Source: Ignavibacteriales bacterium (GTDB lineage Bacteria; Bacteroidota; Ignavibacteria; UBA10030). Taken from it: a stretch of DNA of 17,483 bases. The notes under the pieces were generated by a model. That model was not told the origin of the DNA, made no database searches, and worked only from the letters and a program-made list of their open reading frames with translations. Shown piece after piece: positions 1 to 7,433 of this stretch. The number at the start of each line of letters is the position of its first letter. Within the stretch, counting starts at the first letter, position 1. Made by a program: the position numbers and the translations under genes. The stretch covers positions 1 through 17,483 of the forward strand of contig JACRFF010000349.1 of the NCBI GenBank assembly GCA_016218005.1, written 5' to 3'.

Positions 1-94
1 ATATTGTAAGTCATCAGTGGCTCTCTTGTTAGCTTCGCTCAAACGAAAGGTAGCAAAACAATTTCCTATAACACCGTAACAACGCATTTCGTTT

Positions 95-502
95 TTACTT
101 CTGTGCAACGTCAGGATGTGCGGCGTGCTCACCTGTGGTTTCCTTGAGATGAGATCGCTCATCTCCCAAGCGCTTGAGCTTTCGTGCTAAGTCGCCCCTC
201 GAACATGGTCCGATTTTAGCCATGGCAGCTTTGCGCTGGACTCTTTGTGATTCCGCTCGCAAGAGGATCAACCCATTTCCGCGCACCGACGGGATTTGTT
301 CCCCATCCCTGAGCGCAGATGTAATCCAGAGTTCAATTGCATCGATAAGATTTTCACGTGCTTCTTCGTAGTTGTCTCCCTGCGTCATACAGCCCGGCAG
401 ATCTCGTGCTATTGCAACGACACAATCAAAGTCTTTGCCTTTTTTATATTCTGCCCCGCGCAGTACCTCTTTTACAAAATCCTGAAATGATAGTTTTTTC
501 AT
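95..502 (-). CDS. HicB-like antitoxin with fused HicA N-terminal relic
   Basis: The first ~85 residues match the HicB/UPF0150 antitoxin fold: FDCVVAIARDLPGCMTQGDNYEEA followed by a helix ending IELWITSALRDG. Residues 94-113 (MAKIGPCSRGDLARKLKRLG) look like the beginning of a HicA mRNA-interferase toxin of the type that starts M-x-K-x-G-P-x-S-R-x-x-L, including its own Met. Here it continues in frame from HicB with no stop. After residue 113 the HicA continuation (a G-F-x-G-P region and the catalytic His) is missing, and 22 unrelated residues lead to the stop. I read this as a HicB gene followed by a truncated, fused and non-functional hicA. The ATG has a strong AAGGAGA ribosome site. The gene lies 30 bp after gyrB on the same strand and is probably co-transcribed with it. 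HicB identity is fairly sure from motifs; retained antitoxin activity is unknown. Confidence 0.75.
   Translation of the reverse strand: MKKLSFQDFVKEVLRGAEYKKGKDFDCVVAIARDLPGCMTQGDNYEEARENLIDAIELWITSALRDGEQIPSVRGNGLILLRAESQRVQRKAAMAKIGPCSRGDLARKLKRLGDERSHLKETTGEHAAHPDVAQK
146..165. repeat. Perfect inverted repeat at the HicA break point
   Basis: GAGATGAG-ATCG-CTCATCTC is an 8-bp perfect inverted repeat with a 4-base loop. Its right edge coincides with the codon where HicA similarity stops. No T-run follows on the minus strand, so it does not look like an intrinsic terminator. It may mark a rearrangement junction. Confidence 0.6.
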
Positions 503-532
503 GGCCGCATCTCCTTTTGATCTTACAAATTC

Positions 533-2620
<2,088 letters not shown>

Positions 2621-2920
2621 TTAGTGAAATCGAATGTCTTTGACGACGTTGTTGCCGAGCGTTGAGTTCAGCTTAGTAATGATGTCGTTCTTCCTCAGCT
2701 GAAGTTCATTGCGCCACGTGCTCGTGCGAACGCTGACGATCAGTACGCCGTGCGTAATTTTCTCTGCGCGCGTTACGCGAGCAATCGCCGCCCCAACAAT
2801 TTCTTCCCACCGCGTTACCGCATCGTACTCGCGCAGCTTCTTGGAAATCCCAAGCCCCTCAACAAGCTCTTGCAGGGCACTGCCGAGCGGCTTACTGTGC
2901 AATTGCAATCGTTTCGCCAT
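2621..2920 (-). CDS. DUF721 / DciA-like protein
   Basis: Small basic protein (about 99 residues from this start) with the DUF721 pattern: PLGSALQELVEGLGISKKL, then WEEIVGAAIARVTRAEKI, then GVLIVSVRTSTWRNELQLRKNDII and a C-terminal NVVKDIRFH. DUF721 includes DciA, which loads or assists the replicative helicase DnaB in bacteria lacking DnaC/DnaI; the position between recF and gyrB fits. I chose the ATG at 2920 because the family usually begins just before the PLG motif and a GGGTGGA site precedes it. A GTG five codons upstream (2935) is the alternative. Either start overlaps the 3' end of recF (29 or 44 bp), indicating translational coupling. The helicase-loading role is inferred from the family. 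Confidence 0.85.
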   Translation of the reverse strand: MAKRLQLHSKPLGSALQELVEGLGISKKLREYDAVTRWEEIVGAAIARVTRAEKITHGVLIVSVRTSTWRNELQLRKNDIITKLNSTLGNNVVKDIRFH

Positions 2921-4037
2921 TGCTAACTCGTCCACCCGCTACCGTGAATTGTTGATAGTGCGTTTGCGCGTAGTGCCGAAGAATTCGGTCATCTGTCGTT
3001 GTGATGAACGTTTGCCCCATCGATGCGGTTCGGCGCAGAACGTTTACGGCGCGGTGTTCGTCTAACTCGCCGAACACGTCGTCCAGCAGCAACAGCGGTG
3101 TTTCTCTGCAACGCTCTTGCAGGTAGAAAAATTCCGCCAGCTTCAAACTCACTAAGAACGTTTTGTGCTGTCCCTGCGATGCAAACCGGCGCAGCTCCGT
3201 GTTGTTGAGCGTGAACTCTAACTCGTCTCGGTGCGGACCCACGAGCGTGGTTCCGGTTCGTCTTTCCTCGCCATATCGTTGCTTCAACCCTTCCGCAAGT
3301 GCACGTTCAATTTCCCCAAGCGACGGCTGGGCATCGTTTCCAACATCGCTGGCGTAGGCGACGCCGGGGATTTCGCTCTGCCCGACCAGTTCCGCAAATT
3401 GTTGCTCCACCTGCGGCCGGAACTCTTTCACAAACTCTCTGCGCTTCAGCACGATCTTGGCGCCGCGCGTAACCAACGTTTCGTTCCACGGTTCAAGCAG
3501 TGTAGAGCAATCCGCGCGCGTTTGCTTGGCGTCCGAAAGAATCTTGTTTCGCTGGCGCAAGACCTTTCGATATTCCAGCAGGTCTTCGAAATAGGATTTG
3601 CTCGCCTGCGCGATCACTAAATCCATAAACTTGCGGCGGTCGCCCGGTCCGCCAAACGTAATCGCATTGTTCTCCGGTGAGAGCACAACGATCGGAAACT
3701 GTCCGACCACGGTGGAGAGTTTTCCAACCGCGGCATTGTTGATCAAAACATGCTTTGCGTTTGTTGCGCCGTCGTATGTTACGCGTACGGCGTAATGAAC
3801 GCCCTGGTCGGATTGAAATTCCCCCTCAACATGAAAATGAGGCTGACCGAACCGCAGCGCCGTGTTGTCTGTTGCGGCGTAAAAACTTTTGGTAAGGCAT
3901 AGAAATGATACGGCTTCGAGAACGTTCGTCTTCCCTTCGCCGTTGTTCCCCGAAAAAACATTCGAATTTAATGAACACGTAACGTGCGTGTTGATGTGAT
4001 TCCGAAAATTTTCGATCTGCAGGCGCAGCAACTTCAT
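2892..4037 (-). CDS. recF: DNA replication and repair protein RecF
   Basis: SMC-like ATPase of the RecFOR pathway, which helps load RecA at gaps and stalled forks. The Walker A is GNNGEGKT at residues 30-37. The ABC signature region is ASQGQHKTFLVSLKLAEFF near 286-304, and Walker B is LLLLDDVFGELDEHR from 315, ending in the D-loop. The N-terminus LLRLQIENFRNH is the standard RecF start. At 381 residues it is slightly longer than the common 360-370. It sits in the classical dnaN-recF-gyrB order, 92 bp after dnaN across a strong hairpin. Its end overlaps the DciA-like gene. The ribosome site before the ATG is weak (GAAGGT). Confidence 0.97.
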   Translation of the reverse strand: MKLLRLQIENFRNHINTHVTCSLNSNVFSGNNGEGKTNVLEAVSFLCLTKSFYAATDNTALRFGQPHFHVEGEFQSDQGVHYAVRVTYDGATNAKHVLINNAAVGKLSTVVGQFPIVVLSPENNAITFGGPGDRRKFMDLVIAQASKSYFEDLLEYRKVLRQRNKILSDAKQTRADCSTLLEPWNETLVTRGAKIVLKRREFVKEFRPQVEQQFAELVGQSEIPGVAYASDVGNDAQPSLGEIERALAEGLKQRYGEERRTGTTLVGPHRDELEFTLNNTELRRFASQGQHKTFLVSLKLAEFFYLQERCRETPLLLLDDVFGELDEHRAVNVLRRTASMGQTFITTTDDRILRHYAQTHYQQFTVAGGRVSNGETIAIAQ

Positions 4038-4061
4038 GCGGCATTACCTTCATTACAACGC

Positions 4062-4094
4062 GATAGCCCCAATCCTTGCGGGGATGGGGCTATC
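4062..4094. promoter_or_regulatory. Strong hairpin in the dnaN-recF gap
   Basis: GATAGCCCC (4062-4070) pairs perfectly with GGGGCTATC (4086-4094). A few further C-G and A-T pairs close toward a small loop. It lies between the dnaN stop and the recF start. No T-run follows on either strand, so it is more likely an mRNA stability or attenuation element than a classical intrinsic terminator. Confidence 0.6.
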
Positions 4095-4129
4095 CAATAA
4101 GCCTCGTCTGTGTGCACCAGCGGCCGGAG

Positions 4130-5245
4130 TCAGTTGTTCAACCGCATCGGCATCACCAACATCAACACTTCCTCCCCTTCGCTCGACACGTGGGGTGTAA
4201 TAATCGCCGCGCGCACCGGCGTGCTGAGCTTAAAGACCACGTCTTCAGACTCGGCGTGCGAAAGAATGTCGATAAGGTAGGTGGAGTTGAAGCCTATCTC
4301 CATTTCGTCGCCGTCATACTGGCATGGGATTTTTTCTTTCGCCTCTCCGCCGAAATCGACGTCTTCCGCGGCAGCACGAAGCTCGTTCTTCTTTACCGTG
4401 AGGCGAACTTGATGCGTTGTACTGCTGGAGTAGAGCGATACCCGCCGTACCGACGCAAGCAACAGGTCGCGGCTGATCGTAAGTTTCTTGTCGTTATCAA
4501 GCGGAATTACAGACTCGTAGTTGGGGTAGTTTTCTTGGATAAGCCGCGAGATCAGCGTTGTGCTTCCAAACGAGAACTGAACGTGTGTGTTGTCCACAGA
4601 GATAGTGTTGTTGCCCTCTTGCACCGAACGGGAAACCAAATGCAGCGCTTTTGCCGGAACAATAATGTCTTTCTTAATTCTTGCCGGTGTTAGATTTGAA
4701 TAGTTGATGCGTACCAATCGGTGTCCGTCGGTGGCAACAACACGCATGTCGCCTCCCTTGATCTGAAACAACACGCCTGTCATCGCCGGCCGCAGTTCGT
4801 CGGTGCTTACAGAAAAAAGCGTTCTTCCGATCATCGCGCTGAGAGTTTTTCCGTCCAGCACGATCTCGTCTTCCGCTTTGAATTGCGGAATAGCCGGAAA
4901 CTCCTCGCTAGACTCGCCAACCAAACCATATTCGCCGCTATCGGTTATCATCTTGATCTTCTGTGAAGATGTTTCGGCGTGGAAAATAATTTGAACTTCC
5001 GGAAGCGCACGAATGGTGTCCATCATCCGCTTGGCAGGAACAGCAACCGTTCCGTCCTCGGTACCTTTTACTTCAAGTGTCGCGGTAACCGAAACCTCAA
5101 GGTCTGTGGCAGCCAATTTAAGGGTATTCTTAGAAAGCGAGAAAAGAATGTTTTCAAGAATTGGCAGCGTGGATTTCGTCGGAACAACACCGCTAACTTT
5201 GGTAAGCACTCGCTGAAGGTCTAAACTCCCTACCGTAAATTTCAT
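4130..5245 (-). CDS. dnaN: DNA polymerase III beta sliding clamp
   Basis: Ring-shaped processivity clamp of DNA polymerase III; it also docks repair and regulatory proteins. The 371-residue length is normal and gives three clamp domains. Typical signatures are VVPTKSTLPILENILF (20-35), the hydrophobic-pocket segment RPAMTGVLF (152-160), VATDGHRL (170-177) and the C-terminal VMPMRL (364-369), which is part of the partner-binding groove. The start is supported by AGGAG nine bases before the ATG. A promoter-like pair lies ~40-70 bp upstream, so dnaN may have its own transcription start in addition to read-through from dnaA across the 384-bp origin interval. Confidence 0.98.
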   Translation of the reverse strand: MKFTVGSLDLQRVLTKVSGVVPTKSTLPILENILFSLSKNTLKLAATDLEVSVTATLEVKGTEDGTVAVPAKRMMDTIRALPEVQIIFHAETSSQKIKMITDSGEYGLVGESSEEFPAIPQFKAEDEIVLDGKTLSAMIGRTLFSVSTDELRPAMTGVLFQIKGGDMRVVATDGHRLVRINYSNLTPARIKKDIIVPAKALHLVSRSVQEGNNTISVDNTHVQFSFGSTTLISRLIQENYPNYESVIPLDNDKKLTISRDLLLASVRRVSLYSSSTTHQVRLTVKKNELRAAAEDVDFGGEAKEKIPCQYDGDEMEIGFNSTYLIDILSHAESEDVVFKLSTPVRAAIITPHVSSEGEEVLMLVMPMRLNN

Positions 5246-5286
5246 TCGGTATTACTCCTATGAGATCGGGTTTGGTTGGTGTAAAA

Positions 5287-5315
5287 AAGATATTGATTTT
5301 TTTGGGGAGTTACAA
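5287..5315 (-). promoter_or_regulatory. Candidate dnaN promoter
   Basis: On the minus strand, TTGTAA (5315-5310) and TATCTT (5292-5287) are separated by exactly 17 bp. They predict a start near 5280 and a leader of about 35 bases carrying the AGGAG ribosome site of dnaN. The -10 hexamer is identical to that of the rpmH promoter candidate. Confidence 0.45.
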
Positions 5316-5319
5316 CAAT

Positions 5320-5330
5320 CTTACTACTAA
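5320..5330 (-). promoter_or_regulatory. DnaA-trio-like run
   Basis: The minus strand reads TTAGTAGTAAG, which contains TAG-TAG-TAA, three consecutive trinucleotides of the DnaA-trio type bound by DnaA on melted single-stranded DNA. It lies in the AT-rich stretch about 40 bp beyond the DnaA box at 5372-5380, in the expected box-then-trio order on that strand. The motif is short and could occur by chance. Confidence 0.4.
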
Positions 5331-5371
5331 TATAGATATATGAAGAGGTAAAAGAATAGTTAGTGTTATAG

Positions 5372-5380
5372 TGTGAATAA
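5372..5380 (-). promoter_or_regulatory. DnaA box (TTATTCACA)
   Basis: The plus strand reads TGTGAATAA, so the minus strand matches the TTATNCACA consensus perfectly. It sits among related TAGTGTNNATA-like repeats (starts near 5361, 5369 and 5386) in the AT-rich part of the interval. Confidence 0.65.
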
Positions 5381-5412
5381 GTTGATAGTGTTTATACTGG
5401 TGTAGAGAGTAA

Positions 5413-5488
5413 GGTGGGAATCCCCGCCTGACGGACGGGCAGGCATCTGGCAAAGACATGGCTTCGCCACCTTCGGGAGAAGACGGCG
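5413..5488. repeat. GC-rich dyad block, REP-like
   Basis: A sharply GC-rich patch inside an AT-rich interval. GCCTG (5426-5430) pairs with CAGGC (5440-5444), and CCCG (5423-5426) with CGGG (5436-5439), as mutually exclusive hairpins. TGGC-TTC-GCCA (5459-5469) forms another. The composition and nested short palindromes resemble dispersed extragenic palindromic repeats. No second copy is present in this window. Confidence 0.45.
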
Positions 5489-5528
5489 ATTTAACCTGTG
5501 TTTTTTGTGAGGACAAAGACTTGTGTGT

Positions 5529-5537
5529 TGTGGATAA
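5529..5537 (-). promoter_or_regulatory. DnaA box (TTATCCACA)
   Basis: The plus strand is TGTGGATAA, a perfect match on the minus strand to the strongest DnaA box sequence. It lies in the dnaA-dnaN interval. Confidence 0.75.
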
Positions 5538-5606
5538 AAAACTTGGTTTTGTCGGAAAGAAACAAACCAAACAGTCATTAACAGAGAACAAACACCAACC
5601 CATATC

Positions 5607-5615
5607 TTTTCCACA
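5607..5615 (+). promoter_or_regulatory. Near-consensus DnaA box (TTTTCCACA)
   Basis: One mismatch from TTATCCACA, located 14 bases from the dnaA stop codon. With the boxes at 5529 and 5372 it makes three sites in this interval. Confidence 0.5.
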
Positions 5616-5629
5616 AGGATAAAAACAAA

Positions 5630-7069
5630 CTATTTTAGAGACTCCAATAAGCGACGCAGTTGTACTATTTGTTGCTTGAAAGAGGAGTCGATCCGCATTC
5701 TGTCTTCGATGGTTTGGTAGGCGTGGATAACGGTACTGTGGTCGCGTCCACCAAAATGCAAGCCTATTGTTTTGAGTGAAGAGCTTGTAAGTTCTTTAGC
5801 AAGATACATAGCGGCCTGTCTTGCCTCAACGATTTCTTGCTTCCTCGTCTTGGCTCGAAGGAGGTCTTCGGGAATGTTAAAGTGCTCGCACACCGAATGC
5901 TGGATTTTTTCAATCGTCAACGGGGTCCGGACCTCACTGACGACAACACGCAAAACATCTTTGGCGAGGTCAAGATTGATTTCCCTGTTTTCCAGTGAGG
6001 CTCGCGCGAGCAGACTGATCAAGCAACCCTCCAACTCGCGAATGTTTGTTGTAACGTTTGCCGCAATGAAGTCGGTGATATGTGGGCTAAGCTCAAGGTT
6101 ATTGTCTTCGCTCTTCTTTTGGAGAATAGCGATGCGCGTTTCTAAGTCGGGCGGCTGAATATCGGCGGTCAGCCCGCATTGAAATCGGGAAATCAACCGC
6201 TCGTCTAAGCCCTTCAATTCCTTCGGCGGAACATCGGAGGAGAGAACAATTTGCTTACCCGCTTGATAGAGCGTGTTGAACGTGTGGAAAAAGTTATCCT
6301 GAGTTTTTTCTTTTCCCGAGAAGAACTGGATATCGTCGACGACCAACAAATCCATGCTGCGGTAGTACTGAGAAAAATCGTTCACGGTGTCGCTTTGAAT
6401 GGCATCCACAAAATCAATTGTGAACTTTTCGCTCGAAACGTATGCCGCACGCTTTGCCTTGCCGGATGCAAGCGCATGATTTCCCAGTGCGTGCATCAAA
6501 TGCGTCTTGCCAAGTCCGGTGCCGGCGTAAATGACAAGCGGATTGAACGATGTTCCGCCTGGGTTGTTTGCAACAGCCAGTGCGGCGGCACGCGCAAGCT
6601 GATTGCAATCCCCCTTGATAAAGTTTTCAAAAGTATAACGGGGATTCAGATTGTGCTGTACGGCCGGCAGTAACTCGCTGCGGAGCGATACGTGCGGAGC
6701 AAACTCTTTTTGCGCGGTCGGTTTTGCCGAATCTTGGTCGAAGAGGGAAGTTTGCAGTGCGATCGTAGAAGAATCTTCGGCCTCAACGACATAAAAGAGT
6801 TTTGCCTCGTGGCCGAGCACGGTAACAAGGGTCGATTGTAACAGGGGGTTGTAATGTTCTTCCAGCCAATCATAAAAGAACTGGCTCGGAACCCGCACGG
6901 TCAACGATGCCCCGTCAAGCTTTGTTGGGGTGATCGGCTGGAACCAAGTCTTGAAACTAAGACTGGAAACGTGTTCCTGAATCAAGTGAAGACATGCATT
7001 CCATGCATCGAGCGCGGGTTGCAAATCGGGCTGCAAATTATGTTCGAGAGGAAGAGGGAGAGCGTTCAT
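5630..7069 (-). CDS. dnaA: Chromosomal replication initiator DnaA
   Basis: AAA+ initiator that binds DnaA boxes and melts oriC. Domain I (about 20-90) includes FKTWFQPI; a variable linker spans about 96-140. The AAA+ domain starts at NPRYTFENFIKGDCNQLA, with Walker A AGTGLGKT (182-189), Walker B LLVVDDIQFF (241-250) and the Arg-finger region GLDERLISRF (287-296). Domain IV ends with the DNA-binding signature FGGRDHSTVIHA (439-450). The 479-residue length is normal. The ATG has no clear ribosome site, but it overlaps (ATGA) the stop of a 71-codon open frame upstream. A good minus-strand promoter lies ~250 bp upstream, with DnaA boxes in the leader, which suggests autoregulation. Confidence 0.98.
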   Translation of the reverse strand: MNALPLPLEHNLQPDLQPALDAWNACLHLIQEHVSSLSFKTWFQPITPTKLDGASLTVRVPSQFFYDWLEEHYNPLLQSTLVTVLGHEAKLFYVVEAEDSSTIALQTSLFDQDSAKPTAQKEFAPHVSLRSELLPAVQHNLNPRYTFENFIKGDCNQLARAAALAVANNPGGTSFNPLVIYAGTGLGKTHLMHALGNHALASGKAKRAAYVSSEKFTIDFVDAIQSDTVNDFSQYYRSMDLLVVDDIQFFSGKEKTQDNFFHTFNTLYQAGKQIVLSSDVPPKELKGLDERLISRFQCGLTADIQPPDLETRIAILQKKSEDNNLELSPHITDFIAANVTTNIRELEGCLISLLARASLENREINLDLAKDVLRVVVSEVRTPLTIEKIQHSVCEHFNIPEDLLRAKTRKQEIVEARQAAMYLAKELTSSSLKTIGLHFGGRDHSTVIHAYQTIEDRMRIDSSFKQQIVQLRRLLESLK

Positions 7070-7105
7070 ACACCCAAAACCATGATTGCCAACATATCCA
7101 CCAAA

Positions 7106-7114
7106 TTATCCACA
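7106..7114 (+). promoter_or_regulatory. DnaA box (TTATCCACA)
   Basis: Perfect consensus match ~40 bp upstream of the dnaA start codon, within its predicted leader. A degenerate copy (ATATCCACC, 7094-7102) sits 12 bp away. Confidence 0.75.
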
Positions 7115-7273
7115 CGAAGAAAAAGCATGCCGAATCGACCTATGAGCAACGCACGAGAATCAAAATGAAACCATCGGTATAATTTGAAAACGCGCAACAA
7201 CTCACACACAACCGAACCGCCAAGAGAAATCGTTGGAAGCACAAATCGAAATGAACAGCCGTCGAAATATCGG

Positions 7274-7293
7274 TTGTTCACAAGTTGTTCACC
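7274..7293 (+). promoter_or_regulatory. Tandem DnaA boxes, 11-bp period
   Basis: TTGTTCACA (7274-7282) and TTGTTCACC (7285-7293) are direct repeats one helical turn apart. The first differs from the TTATNCACA consensus by one base. They lie just downstream of the predicted dnaA transcription start, where bound DnaA would obstruct transcription. Confidence 0.6.
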
Positions 7294-7321
7294 CTAAAAC
7301 AAGAACGAACCTGCGCCTGCA

Positions 7322-7350
7322 ATTATAACAGCATGAACCCTTACGCGCAA
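7322..7350 (-). promoter_or_regulatory. dnaA promoter
   Basis: On the minus strand, TTGCGC (7350-7345), a 17-bp spacer and a perfect TATAAT (7327-7322) form a sigma-70-type promoter. The predicted start is near 7315 and the leader to dnaA is ~245 bases, containing three DnaA boxes. Confidence 0.65.
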
Positions 7351-7387
7351 GAAAAATCTTCATGAAAATTTTGTGGAAGCGGCGATC

Positions 7388-7416
7388 TTGGAAAGGCCTG
7401 TGATTTTTTGTATCTT
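7388..7416 (+). promoter_or_regulatory. rpmH-rnpA promoter
   Basis: TTGGAA (7388-7393) and TATCTT (7411-7416) with a 17-bp spacer. The predicted start near 7423 leaves only about 10 bases before the ATG at 7434 and about 30 before the rpmH ATG, whose AGGAG site would be included. Confidence 0.6.
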
Positions 7417-7433
7417 ACTTTACAATTTATACA

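Larger units (their letters stand above)
5246..5629. other. Probable oriC part 1: dnaA-dnaN intergenic interval
   Basis: This 384-bp stretch has no credible gene. It contains two perfect DnaA boxes and one near-consensus box, an AT-rich stretch (about 5311-5400) with a DnaA-trio-like run, a GC-rich dyad block (5413-5488) and a candidate dnaN promoter. AT-rich DNA plus DnaA boxes between dnaA and dnaN is the standard place for the unwinding half of a bacterial origin. The gene-strand switch nearby supports this. Exact origin borders are not determined. Confidence 0.75.
7070..7433. other. Probable oriC part 2 and divergent promoter region
   Basis: The interval between divergent dnaA and rpmH holds a perfect DnaA box, a tandem pair of TTGTTCAC boxes spaced 11 bp, a minus-strand promoter for dnaA and a plus-strand promoter for rpmH. 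It is the point where gene orientation flips, the expected signature of the leading-strand switch. With the dnaA-dnaN interval it forms a bipartite origin layout like that known in Bacillus subtilis and Helicobacter pylori. Confidence 0.7.

Noticed and set aside
5310..5614. Open frames on the minus strand within the dnaA-dnaN interval
   Set aside because: They cross DnaA boxes and the GC-rich dyads, have no ribosome site or recognisable domain, and sit where the origin is expected.
6283..6291. DnaA box-like TGTGGAAAA inside dnaA
   Set aside because: It encodes the conserved FFHTFN segment, so codon use explains it; a single non-consensus site in a gene is weak.
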